DNA of 64,000 bases from Cyathus striatus (GCA_025738555.1 JAOVFP010000017.1:2480001-2544000); one strand, 5' to 3'. Numbered from the stretch's first letter, positions 11,690 through 23,751 are shown. Notes: generated by a model from the letters alone, not told the origin. Numbers and translations are program-made.

Positions 11690-11995
11690 AATTGATAGTC
11701 AGATGATAGTCAGGTGAAATTGTATCAATCAAGTCTCAGATTACTATCTGATACCAGATTGAATAAGAGTCAGGTGATAGTAAGGTGAGAGTAAGGTGAG
11801 ACTTGTGATTATTCTAATTTTGTATGTAATTATAATATAACTCTCAACTGACTCTCACCTGACTCTCACCTGACTCTCACCTGACTCTATGAGAGTCTCA
11901 CCTGAGTCTCAACTAAGTCTCATCTTACTATCAATCTACTCTCTGATACTATCAACTGACTCTCAACTGACTCTCTGATAGTCAGTTGAAACATG
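11690..11995. repeat. opposed arrays of a GACTCTCACCT-type short repeat
   Basis: From about 11696 to 11810 copies of (A)GTCAGGTGA / GTAAGGTGAGA run in one orientation. From 11842 to 11993 the complement ACTCTCACCTG / ACTCTCAACTG repeats about ten times. Together they form a degenerate inverted repeat around an A/T-rich centre near 11825. Such subterminal arrays are common near the ends of large DNA transposons, but no terminal repeat was identified here. Confidence 0.75.
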
Positions 11996-13284
11996 TGGCT
12001 CATTGACAAGTTCTCCTTGAACGTGCCTTCTGTGTTCGCATTCCTGTTTAACTAGCGTGCGTTGCGCGCGAGGTGTTTAAACAAAACCGAATATAAAACT
12101 TATAATTACAGCGTGATCAATTTAAACGAAATTTCAATAGTGTGTAATTATTACTCTCTTAAGTAGATGCGAAGCAAATATGTATATGCTTTTGTTTTCG
12201 TGTTTGCTGTAGATAAACTAACATATGTATCATCGAAATACTTACACTGTTTATATAACGGCTAGCCCCATTTAACAGTACGTAGCTTGAACTATATGTC
12301 CAGAAAAGAAACTAACAGGCCTACAACGCGCTTCAAATGCACATAAAACGGCTTCGGTGTCTGAAGCTTTCCTAGTACTCTACGCCCCTACAGCAGAAGA
12401 GCAACCTCAGGTAGTACCACTATCCTACAAGCGCCTAAGGCTCACGCCATAACCTCCTTCAACACTCATAATGATACTCAGCTTCGGAGTGGGAGAATTT
12501 TTAACAACTGTGATGGACGCTGAGGGTAAATAATTACATGATCTTTGAGACCCTTTTGTACTGTAGGCCATACTTATATGGGTCAATGGATCGAGTATTT
12601 CATTAAAAATCATTCAAACAAGTTTTACTTACTTACACACACCAATACAATGATACCAGTGTAGCATCATGATGGCCTGCAGCCAATAGGTTGTTGATCT
12701 GTGCTTTCTCTATATCCTCCTCCCCCCAGAACATACTTCTCTACAGTTGTCACCAAACTTGCAATGAATGTCCTCAAACTCTGAGCCGCTGATTTCCCTC
12801 TCTAATTTGTTTAGTTATGTCTCCTCTCTCCACACACTCTCCTACTTTAATCATCCATCTCAGCTCCAATTCTTTCAATGCTTTGGCTACTCAAATGCTC
12901 CCTCAATATGTTCCTTTGTACATATATATTAATATTGTAACTTGCCTGTAACTACTCATACAATTAGTTTTAAATAAATGTCAATAGTAATTAACTAAGT
13001 GGCAAAAACCCATGGGTTACCCATGAAGAACTTTACTAGACAGCCATGGCCACTCTTTTAACTCCCCCCACCACCTCCCTTCTATGTCCCCCCTATCCCC
13101 CCTTCTCGGCCCATTGCAATAGCTTTTAGAGTTTCTAAATCTTAAATGTAATCAAATAAATGTTACTCTTCTTGCTATGTACATTCCTTAATATGTAATA
13201 AATTCAATACAAACTTCTTCAATCTAAGCACTTTTTTACTAGGTAGTGAGCTGTGCTGCTTGCTGGCCTTATTTCTTTATTATA
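11996..13284. other. non-coding sequence with a short P450 3'-end-like match
   Basis: No gene is supported. At 12318-12362 a stretch resembles the 3' end of the P450 genes at 13290 and 29966 (shared CGCGCTTCAAATGCACATAA). CpG becomes rare from about 12500. At 13240-13278 an AGGTAGTGAGC...GGCCTTATTTCTTTA motif matches one end of the repeat family seen at 17197, 22893 and 29370. The sequence holds A/T-rich and C-rich low-complexity tracts (13060-13100). Confidence 0.55.
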
Positions 13285-14133
13285 TTACAAATCCAGCCTA
13301 CACCGCGCTTCAAACACACATAAAAACAGCTTGGGATGTCTACAGCATGTCAATAACCACCCATGTAAGAAAAAAGATACATACACCAAAGCATCAGAAT
13401 CAAATTCTATAGATAGCTCAATCTCCTTCCCAGCTACATCTCTTGTTTTCTTAATAGAAAAAGCAGAATTCAAGAGGCAAGCTGAAAGTCAGAGTATATT
13501 GTATCCTATATGTTTTCCAGGGTACATTCTAATGAATCAGAATTAATACTGGATTTAAAATGTGGAAGGTACCTTCTTCCAAATCCAAATAAGACACTCT
13601 CAGAATCAGGAATATCCCTCTCTTTATCAATTCACCCCCTGAGGTTGAACTTCCATGGTTCGGGATAATCTTCTTCATTGTGCAACATCACCCAAGCATT
13701 CAGAACCACAATGCTATTCTTAGGAATCAACATCCCATTATACACATCCTCTTCTGTGGACAGATGAACCAGACCAGTAGGCGCAATAGGCCTCCATCTA
13801 ATCTACTCAGCACACCACTCAAAAACCAAAAGTAAAAAAAAACATACCAAAGTGTCTCTTTAACAACAGCATTAAAATATGGAAGATCATTTCTATCCCC
13901 AAACTCAGGCAATCAACCACCATCTAATACCAAATCAAGCTTGTGCTGTGTGTGTTGTTGTATCTCAGGATAACAGAGCATTGCAAGGATGAACATTTCA
14001 ATTGTGGATGTTGTTGTATCTGTTGTGGCTTCTTGTTGTTAGCACCACCACGAACACAAGGAGGGATGGGATACCCATGAATATGAAAGGTGCAACATCT
14101 TTTACTACATTCAAATAATCCAGATCAGTATTC
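13285..14133 (-). pseudogene. P450 pseudogene A, C-terminal fragment (CpG-depleted)
   Basis: This is a decayed copy of the intact P450 gene at 29960-31841, aligning with its last exons from the stop codon (13285-13287) to the I-helix exon. Recognisable parts include the heme-side C-terminus, the PERW-region exon and KET(L) of the K helix. Differences from the intact copy are mostly CG to TG or CA, for example AAAACAGCTTGGG where the intact gene has AAAACGGCTTGGG. Stop codons replace coding triplets. It ends exactly where a transposon inserted at 14134; the gene continues at 16746. Confidence 0.88.
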
Positions 14134-16745
14134 ACCAGATACTGGGGCTTTGATGTATCATTTCCAGTAATTAGTGTAATAGTGGGATGTATAACTAACA
14201 GTAATTACAGTAGGCACTGATGTATCATTTGCTGCAATTATTGGCTGCACTCTGTGCACACCAAGACCAAACTGAGACACCCTGTGATTTAGTAATAGAT
14301 GTGCAAGTTGCAACCAGGTTGCAATATCCTGACATAATCCACTGGCATATACTTAGTATTTGGAATTTCTCACAGTGCACAGTGCGCATCAATTCATTAA
14401 TTTAAATTTCATAACCACATTGATCAGCCCTTGATTCCTTTCACCAGATCTACTTGTAATATTAACTTGACAAAGCTAAGTATGTTGCTTCCTTATGATG
14501 TTAGTATGTTTTTTCCCCTTATCTGGATATGTTTTCTGGTACTTTCCTAATTATTTAAGTTACTAATCAGACTTCAGTTCCAGCTTTGTATAATACATAA
14601 GTATTTAGGTATGTCAAGAAGAGGGGAAAAATGCAGAGAAATATGATGCATGAAGGCTCAATGAAGGCTGCAGACACAGCGTTAAATGGCCCTGGGATGC
14701 AGGGCGAGCAAACTTCAAATGGTAAGGTGCTAAAACTTAATGTTACATTAAATGGTAAATGGAAGTGTTGTTCCTAGTCTTGGCTACCCATCCATTTGCA
14801 GTGATTCATCCTAAAAAGGACTTCCCACCACAACCATCTGGGAAATGACCAGACACTTTAGAAGGGGTTTGCATTCCACATTTATCGGGAAGGCTTGTCT
14901 TGCATGACAAAGGCTTGAAATATTCACATGACTTACCCATTTTGGTATGTATTTCCTGCTTTGTAATCACAGAAATGTGTTGCATCCCTGACCCATCCAC
15001 AGTGTGTTATCCATGTCCCCTTAATTTTGCTACTCTGTATCATTATTTTTGATCAATATCTTTAAATGTTGTTCCCTGACCATAATACTCCAATTAATAG
15101 TCAATGATGTAGTACTTATAAGTATACATGTTACTAATTACTTAAGAGAATTTGAAGAGAATTACACAAGAATTGCATTGACGTTTGAACACATTAAAAT
15201 AATCCTGAAGCAACTACTGTTACAGTCAAAATTTACAAACAGACTTTTCTTTAATCTTCTGTATCCCTCCCAACTTTCTGTGTCTGCACTGTAAAGGTCA
15301 AAGAAACAAAAATAGTGCAAGTCAGTTGAACATCTGTTTGGCTTGTGACATTCTAAGGTGTGGAAGGGAATTAGTGAGTTAAAATAAAAATGAGAACATA
15401 GTGATATTCTGTGAGACATATACAATGAGAGTGACAATAAAATCAAAGAAATGATGAAACACAATACTCTGAGACTGACTATTAGTGGGACAAATCTTCA
15501 CTAAATTGGAAGGATGTAGATACAATTTACAGAGTCCCTATCAAAAAATAATGATACAGAGTAGCAAAATTAAGGGGACATGGATAACACACTGTGGATG
15601 GGTCAGGGATGCAACACATTTCTGTGATTACAAAGCAGGAAATACATACCAAAATGGGTAAGTCATGTGAATATTTCAAGCCTTTGTCATGCAAGACAAG
15701 CCTTCTGAATTCCTGATAAACACAGAATGCAAACCCCTTCTAAAGTGTCTGGTCATTTCCCAGACAGTTGTGGTGAGAAGTCCTTTTTAGGATGAATTGC
15801 TGCAAACAGATGGGTAGCTGAGACTACATTGTTCCAATCATGTGGCACATGCTTTTTGACCAGAATTTACGTGCCAGAAGAACCATATTATAAGGAGGTT
15901 TTTGTAGTGGTAAAACATAGAAATATAATGTCTTCCATAGGTCCCACTGCTTCAAAAAGCGAGATATATTCATTTATATACTATAATCTATGTATTCAAG
16001 GTACCATATAATGTACAAAGCTATTTTTTAGTTTTGGTCAGACAAAAATCCTAAGCTCATACACACTTGTGCTTTGGAGCATAGAGAAGTCATTGTATTT
16101 TAATTGCCAGCTGCATGTAGCATACAACATATTTCAACAAATATTTTAAGCTGAAGAAATGACACATCTAGTCAACCTTGTCATCCATTCTTCATTAAGA
16201 AAAATACTAACAAGTGTAACAGTGTCTGGCTGGATGATTTCACAATGTTTACAGTAATGAATTTTGAAAGCAATTTAATTGGTATCACTGTCAAAATATG
16301 AAGTTAACATTTCTTACATGTAATCAATGGGTTTGGGCATAATGCATAGTGTGAAACAAACAGACAAAAGAATATACATAATTTATGAATTTAGAAATAT
16401 TGTATTTTTTGCATTTCAAAGTGAATACAACATGAAGCTTTAAAGAAGTACAATTTATGGAAACATGTTAAATTAATGAACTAGATTTGTGCTAATTTTA
16501 GTGCTGTCAAATTGGAAGTGCATGAGGGCAGGCTGGTGGGCAGGTGTAAGATGTATAATCTATTACTAAGAAATTTTAAATCAGTGTGTATGTAACCATT
16601 CCATCAGCTTCTATCAAGTCTATTTCCTACCTGGGAACCCTCAGCAATTGCTGCATTTATACATCTCTCACTTACAGTAGTTACTGCAATTGATACATCA
16701 CAGGTCTGCTGCAATTACTGCAAATGATGCATCAAAACCACGGTA
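14134..16745. mobile_element. hAT-like DNA transposon remnant with about 40-bp inverted ends
   Basis: The left end (CACCAGATACTGGGGCTTTG...) and the complement of the right end (CAGGCAATACCGTGGTTTTG...) align over about 40 bp. Subterminal repeats around TGATGTATCATTTGC recur inside both ends. The element splits P450 copy A. Flanking target copies are CAGTATT (14127-14133) and TGGTATT (16746-16752); the intact paralogue has CGGTATT, so the duplication is 7 or 8 bp, as in hAT elements. No transposase gene is seen, and a second element is nested at 14775-15826. Confidence 0.75.
14775..15826. mobile_element. nested element with about 270-bp terminal inverted repeats
   Basis: The left arm, 14775 to about 15050, and the right arm, about 15545-15826, are near-perfect inverted copies, differing by single-base changes. 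Ends read TAGTCTTGGCTACCC and its counterpart GGGTAGCTGAGACTA. A TA at each edge could be the target duplication. The 500-bp centre is A/T-rich with no recognised transposase, so the copy is non-autonomous. Related ends occur at 18751 and 21179. Confidence 0.85.
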
Positions 16746-16924
16746 TTGCCTGTGGTATTGGGTGTTTCATTGAAGCAGGCAGATATAACAAGCATCTGTG
16801 CCTTTCCTTCATCCTACCCATACCTTTAGAAAAAAAACTCCCATATAAAACAGAAGAAGAAAAACACACAATCATTATAAATCTTCTTCAACTCTGCAAC
16901 ATCCCCCTTACAAACTCTCGCATC
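16746..16924 (-). pseudogene. P450 pseudogene A, middle fragment
   Basis: This aligns with 30800-30985 of the intact P450 gene (the exon coding DEGKAQMSV and the intron before it) and is CpG-depleted. It ends at ACTCTCGCATC (16914-16924), the same bases with which the third fragment starts at 26611. The fragment therefore lies between two separate insertions in one ancestral gene. Confidence 0.85.
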
Positions 16925-17196
16925 TGATGCAGGCCACTGTTGATACAATGTGCCAAATGAGACAGGGACATTTCCCTATGCAAGATCCTCAAGGACCCAG
17001 ATGTCATGAAAGTTTGGTTTGCCACCCAATGCATTAGGATGCATTGTAATGCCTTAAGGCAATGGTTGCCCCCCAGGAGGACGAAACCTTAGATGACATT
17101 GTAAAGGTTGGCTGGGAGACTTATAACACATTATAATCTCATGTATGTGGCTTTACAATGAGTTTAAAGATGCTCTGCTATGTACCATAATGTATA

Positions 17197-18646
17197 AAAA
17201 ATAGGGCCATCTAGTGGCAAAACCACTACCTACCAAATAAACAATAGGGCCAGGTAAGAGAATTGAGAATATTTATTAATAACACAAATTTAAAATACAG
17301 TAATTGATACAATAGATTAAAACTCATTTATTTTGTGAATATGAAGTTCATAAGTCTGAAAAGAAACAGGTTGTGATAGGTGAGATTAAAATATGGCAAA
17401 TGGAAATACCTTGGACAATTCAGACTTGTTAAGCCACATAGTTGTTTAATATGGAAGAAAGATATTTAGTAGAAAAGGATGATAAGTTGTCTTCATTAAT
17501 ATTTTAGAGATTTTAAAATAAGTATTAGTACTGAACATGGATTAGTGGTATTGAGTATAATTTATAATACATAACTCTGACTGGGAAGGTATTTGTTATA
17601 AAGATGCATAATATTCAGTTTTAAATTGGACACACTAAAATATATCAGATGCTGAACACAGACCATTGCAAAAGTGATTCATAATTTGATATTGAAGTTC
17701 ATCAACATGCCATGAATCATATAGAATATCAATCACATGAGCTGAAACAATTAGTTCCAGTTCTTTCTTTTTCAGAGTAGGAATGCTATTATAAATAATG
17801 AAACTGATTCATATGAAATAGCAGGTACAGATATATAGCAGTTTTTGTAAAGAGTGAGACTATGGATGAGTTGGATCTTTGTTGCATATAAGTAGTTTCA
17901 ATAAAATAGCAATTCAAATGATAAGGAGACAAGAATTGGGCACAATATGATTTAAAAAAGTCCAGGCATGTTATTTGAAAAATGTTTTCCTGAGAAGATA
18001 TGTTTTAGAAACTCATTAATATCTAGATAATTTCTAGCACTAGTGCTAATTCCATGGAGATTCATAACATATTTCAAACATTGCATAGACATAAATATAT
18101 GTGATAAATCTTTTAGGTTTCCAACAATGGATTGAAACTATGATTAGAAATGAGCGATATACAGATTACTAAGAAGAATATAATATACATGGCTCAACTC
18201 AGGTGTTGCATGTGGAGGAAGGTTTGAAGAAGTTATGACAGACAGTGAAGAAGATATGAAAGGGCTGTAGGTTATGAAAGTTAGTCAAATTAAATAGCAA
18301 AAGGAATGCAACACACATTGTGAAATGGGGATTGATTTTAGCTAGTCAGAGATGAGGGAGGAGTAAAGATAACACACAGTTCAAGATAGAAGCAAGGAAG
18401 ATGGGAAATAAATACAACACAAGATGATTTTCAATTGATAACATTTGATTGAAATACTGTTCTAATTCATAAGTGTACTAAATACATTTTGAATAGTTTT
18501 GGTTTCAATAGTGGCAGGAGCCAATCAGGTTGAGATCACAGCAAGAACCAATCAGATTGAGATCCCAAAGTCAGATCTCAAAATTGCCTTTTCAGGATGT
18601 CAAGAGTCCCCTAAGACCCACTTACCTTAAAAGGTAGTGGGAATCT
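17197..18646. repeat. repeat-family member 1 (ends CCACTACCT / AGGTAGTGG)
   Basis: One end reads ATAGGGCC...CCACTACCT and the other CTTACCTTAAAAGGTAGTGGG, a short hairpin. The approach to the second end contains two CCAATCAG(A/G)TTGAGAT motifs. Copies with the same ends lie at 21299-22893 (reversed) and 29370-29912. The interior is A/T-rich and nearly free of CpG (about one CG in 1.5 kb). No coding region is supported. Confidence 0.6.
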
Positions 18647-18750
18647 TAGGGTTTTTGCTTTACTGTAAACTTCTAGCTTAGTCTTACAAGATTTTCATGC
18701 CATATAATGACTTCTAAGAAGTAGTCCAATTAAGAACTTTATATCTTGGT

Positions 18751-21179
18751 TAGTCTTGGCTACCCATCCCATTTGCAGCGATTCATCCAAAAAAGGACTT
18801 CCCACCGCAATGGTCTGGGATATCTCCAACGACTTTAGGAGGGGTGTGCATTCCGTGTTTACTGGGAATTTGGAAGGGCCCTTTTGCATTACCAATACAT
18901 CAAATTAGTCATGTGACCTTCCGTTTTGGGACATTATTTGTAATCACAATGTGTGCGTCATCGCACATCACATTCTGTATTGTTTCTGTACCATCCATGG
19001 TGTATCCTTTGTATCCCCTTGCTTTTACTACTTCCTGTCATTCTGTCTCAGCACATACCTTTATCTTATGTCTCTTAACTCTAATATTGCTTCATGGCCT
19101 CCTGAACACAACAAATGACCCAGGTTCAATAATGAGAACCAATATTCCCCCTCTACACCTGAAACACCAACACCACAGAACCAGCTACATCCTCCTACAC
19201 CCACAACACCAACTCCAGTGATCTGAAAGAGCTCAGTGGGACTTGAAATCCTCTGGTTGGCCCCAGTAGGACCTCTTAGCAATGCAAGGAGATTTCAAAA
19301 TGGTGAGTAAGAGCAGGTCCATCTGGAGAGGAAGGCCTAACAGGAGAGCTCTCTCCACTCAGTTCTTCATATCCATCAGAGAAGTGAAGTGATAAATTGA
19401 ATAATTGTCTTGACTGGAGAGGCATGTTATTTCAGTTGTTTTCAGTGGTAAGTAGCCTACACAGAAATGCAGAGAACATTGTGGTAGAGTGGATACACAA
19501 TCAAATCAACAATCAATAAAGATAAGTGACTGGTGACAACACGTGCATTGTGATTACAAATAATGTCCCAAAACGGAAGGTCACATGACTAATTTGATGT
19601 ATTGGTAATGCAAAAGGGCCCTTCCGAATTCCCGGTAAACATGGAATGCACACCCCTCCTAAAGTCATTGGAGATATCCTAGTCTCACCCAAGATATCCA
19701 CGTGAGTGGATGGTCTTGTACTAAAGTCCAGGTTTTAGCGGGGCAGTGCAAAGCAAATAAAATCAATAGATTGGCGAATGAAGTGTACATTACATAAGAT
19801 AAAATTTTATATACCAGAGTCACACAGTCTAGATTGTCACTCTAGTCTGACCAATGAGAATGATCGATATTTTGGCTGCCAACCTGCCGGTGTGTCGACA
19901 GCGCTCAATGTGTTGAAGCACACGTCCCCGTGTCCCCTCCATGCATACACTGTACAGCTCTGCTATGGAACTAGAAGATCCTGAACTATTGCAGTCTGTG
20001 CCATCTACACTGCGCTGCCCTTAATGCGAAGCGAGAGTTGTACATTGGGAATATGTATCAAGAGTAGTGTATCAGCTATTGCTGTAAATGAAGATAATAA
20101 CGATGCGTCTGTATTTAAAGAAACCATGCGGGGAACGTACCACTTAGTGTATGCATCACCTGAAATCCTCCTATGGAGCACACACTTCAAGAAATTGTTC
20201 CGGGAAGCGAAGTTTTGTAAGAAGGTCACCGCAATAGCTTGTCATAGAAGAGTAGAAAGATGAGTTCCGAAAAGCCTATAGGGAGCTCAGTGCATTAAGA
20301 ATTATGGCAGGCAGAGTCTAGAGAGATACCATGGGTAGTACTCACTAGCACTTGTTCAATGAAGACCTTCAAGATAATATACACAATACTAGCTATGGGT
20401 GAGGACCGTCCATTCTTCAGAATAGACATGGGTGCAGATTGGCCAAACCTGAAGTTGATTGCCTGGCCTATGGGATATTCAATGACATCGTTGCAGGACC
20501 TGTTTGTTTTATTCCAAACCCAACCATGCGCAATTCATTCAAAAAGATCCTGGTGTACCTAAAGACACGTCAGCAGGCTCATCATGTATGCGACCTGTTT
20601 CTTTGACTTGTGAAGGCAGAGTTTGAGGATGTGATGTACCCACTTACTGCAATGTCCTCTGAACAATTCAAGGATGAAGTTGTGGGACATGTCCAAATTG
20701 GTATGCGTATATAGTCATGTGTATTGTGACTTGCTTATCAGTGACACTTTCCATCAAACCGGTAACTCAAGCTTGAAAGCTATTCAAATCATTTGAAGTG
20801 CTTGCATGAAACTGTTAGTAACAGAGACTTTCATAGTTTTTACACTTTTATAGCTGCTATGTTTAATGAATCTGTACAGAAATTACATGGTTGGATACAG
20901 CAGAACAGTATGAAGATTTTGTCTCTAGTAATGGTATGCCCCCGGTTTGAACCTGAGGGCTCTAAGGCAAATTTAGTTTCAAATCTTGCACTGCCCTGGT
21001 TATTTCAGGATGTTTGTCTAAGCCCGTCTCATGACGTACCCTTTGGGTGTCCACATATGGAAGGGTCCACATGATATCGTGAGACAGGCTTTGTTGAGCC
21101 TAGGAGATATCCCAGACCGTTGCGGTGGGAAGTCCTTTTTTGGATGAATCGCCGCAAACGGGATGGGTAGCTGAGACTA
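18751..21179. mobile_element. inverted-repeat bounded composite related to the 14775 element
   Basis: The left end at 18751 (TAGTCTTGGCTACCCATCCC) and the right end at 21179 are inverted copies over about 80 bp, including GGACTTCCCACCGCAA. A further inverted copy of the left arm lies at about 19525-19690, so two related insertions may overlap. The enclosed sequence includes the RecQ-like relic at 20024-20710. No transposase is recognised. Confidence 0.6.
20024..20710 (+). pseudogene. RecQ-like DEAD-box helicase relic
   Basis: Around 20090-20230 one frame reads INED-like sequence followed by GTYHLVYASPEILLWSTHFK, the motif II-proximal part of fungal RecQ-type helicases. Near 20400-20500 a second piece reads DRPFFRIDMGADWPNLK and YSMTSLQDLFVLF. 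Near 20570-20700 frames give RQQAHHVCDLF and PLTAMSSEQFKDEVVGHV, resembling the second helicase domain. Frames change between pieces, the DEAH box is destroyed, and the remaining motifs are absent. Such helicases are highly multiplied in mushrooms. Family assignment is by remembered motif similarity. Confidence 0.6.
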
Positions 21180-21298
21180 TATCTCAGTAGTTATCTCCAT
21201 AATCCTTAATCCTTTTTTGTTGCTGCAGATCTAAATCTATTTAATGTTGATAAAAATCATCGCATTGCTATTACTTATGTATTGTTGTATTTAAATTC

Positions 21299-22893
21299 CC
21301 ACTACCTTTTAAGGTAGTTGGGTTATGGGGACCTCTGGATTACCCTATAAGTCAATTTGTGGATCGCAGTCGGGATCTCACTTTCTGACTATATGATTGG
21401 TCGAAGCCCCTTTACGCTCTGTGATTGGTTGGTCAATCGATCACTTGTGACATTCTGTGACAAAGGGCACTTGTAAATATTGATTTTCTCTCATTCAGCT
21501 TACTTACCAAGTACTAACCAACCCCCTTCTAGTTCTCTCGCGACTAGCAAAGTCCAAGGTCCAATGATCTCTTTTTTCCTCATACTAACATAACATGAAT
21601 AGCCAATGAGTACAGGAAGACAATAGGAAAAGAGCCAGTGCTTGAACATCACTTCCAGTCACCATCTCTATCCTACAAGGCTTCAAACCCTGCTATGAAG
21701 TACACCACGGAGTAGAAATAAGCAGCAGAACACTTGTTACTGGTTCATCTACTCTTCCTTCTCCCCTTCCACTCCATAACTCATCATACTCCTTCCATTA
21801 TCAACAGCTGCAGTCCACTCAGCACGTGTTTCCCCAACTGCCCCAGCCCTTGCTCAATGACAATGTCATCACATCATCACCTCCAGCCTCTCCCACCACC
21901 ACCAGTACCACTACTCATTGTGCCCCTACGTCATCCAGACCATCTGGACTTTCCAGACCCCTCTCCTCCCTGTGTCAAGAAGACAATGACATGGCTGGTA
22001 AGAATTCGAATGGCGTTGACACCATGTTGCCCAGCACCCCCTCCCTCCTTCATGAAGACGAAGATGTCAGATCACCCCCCCTCCTCCCTCACACCATCTA
22101 GGCCCCTCCTGTGCTCTATGAAGACAATGATGTCGCTTGCAAGTGCGGCGTCAACACCAGGTCACCTAGTCCCTCCTCCTCACCTCCATCTCCCTCCTCT
22201 CTCCTCAATGGGTAGCCGTTCACCATCAGGTGCTGCATCAACTACGACCACATCCTCCGCCACATCTCCCATCTCCCCCTGCTTCACCATGATGGGGACA
22301 CCACATCCTCCAGACTCCTCCAGCCCCATTCTCCCTGTGTCATGAAGACGACACCACCGTCGCACACAGTAGCCACTCAACAACCGACCACGCCATATCA
22401 AGTACTATGAACACCTCCGTTTCATACAACGAGACATACAAAGACTGAGATGACGGTTGAAGGTGTGTATAGGGTCTCAATAGTGAAGGTTCTCATTGTG
22501 CCATCCAGGAGTTATCAGTTTGTTGATCAAGTTGGAGTGGAGATGAGGTGGAGGCTCAGAAAACGAGAATAGCTCACGAAGCTCCCCTTGGTAATATACT
22601 TTACATCACGAATCACGAACACAATCCTTTATGAACTTCATACTAAAGTCAATTCCAACTGAGTTCAATGGTAAATACTAAAGAGTTAATTAACCAAATT
22701 ATAATAAAATTTCAGCTCTCGTTTGTCCCTACACTTCATTGTCTTATGGGCAGACCTTTCTTCCATATGATTCGTTGTGCTAGTTAGCTCTGCATTCAGT
22801 CTCTACAATGAATTGTGTTTCTAATGGTAAATGTCTTTTAAAGGAAGAGGTAGTGGGCCCTGCCGCTTGTCGGCCCTATTTCTTTATACAATT
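21299..22893. repeat. repeat-family member 2 (reversed)
   Basis: It starts with CCCACTACCTTTTAAGGTAG at 21299 and ends with AGGTAGTGGGCC...GGCCCTATTTCTTTATAC near 22893. This is the mirror image of members 1 and 3. CCAATCA motifs near its first end match the other members. A Pro/Ser/His-rich open frame at 21734-22345 has the composition of a C-rich low-complexity tract and is not accepted as a gene. Confidence 0.6.
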
Positions 22894-23751
22894 ATGTAAG
22901 TATGTTAAGTAGTAAGCATTTATGTACCAAAGACCCATCAAAGGCCTGCCAGAGACCATGTTGTCTACAACTGTGGAGCAAGCATACTTCTGGACTGACT
23001 CCTCAGATCAAGTGATGCAGACAATGGTAAAGTCACTCACCCATCATACAGCAATATCCCTGCCGAATGTTCAGCACATTCAATCTACTACATGAAGTCA
23101 GATGTGAGCATAGAGTGCTTGGAATACATTATAGACATTACTTACCTTCAACATGGTGCACACCTGATACACACTATCCTACTCCAGACAGGCTCTGACT
23201 TCGATGATGCGAAAGCAAAATGCTAACACGCCGTTTTATATGTTTGTGCAAGGTTATTTATAAACATGTACCGGATCATGCAAATTCTGGACAACTGGCG
23301 CGCCAGGGACTGGACATTTCGACCCATCATGGACCCTCTGGGCTTTCATCCTGTGTCTTACACCTTTTATTCAATGTGATCGCATGTCCGGATCCTACCG
23401 TGTCTGTGACACCAATGTGACACGGTTCGTTTGCCACTGAAATCTATATTCATCTACTTAATGCATTGCATCATTCATAGACATACGGAGCAATTTGACG
23501 GGTATACACGGTTAAGTGCTGACAGAAGATTGATTCTATGTTGTCCAGTACGTGCTACATTCCTCCAGCCTTCGTTTTTGACTAAACTATAATTCCAGCC
23601 CGTCTTAATGCGGTATCATATTGAGAACTCTGACTGCAAGGTCCACTTTGACTTGGGTCCGAAGTGTTGCAGAATTTCATTTATAAGGCTGGTATATATT
23701 TTGATTTTAAACTTCGAATCATCTGCTTACTAGCCTTTAGCAGCTATTTTT
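22894..23751. other. intergenic, nothing recognised
   Basis: No supported coding region or repeat was found. CpG content is normal. A TATATATTTTG stretch at 23692-23702 lies about 50-60 bp before the start codon of the following gene and may be its TATA region. Confidence 0.4.

Noticed and set aside
17197..18646. Helitron end (terminal hairpin near AAGGTAGTGGG)
   Set aside because: No CTRR-3' end with A/T insertion site and no Rep/helicase; paired inverted ends argue against it.
21734..22345. Pro/Ser/His-rich open frame of 203 residues
   Set aside because: Composition mirrors a C-rich low-complexity tract inside a repeat-family member; no motif or homology recognised.
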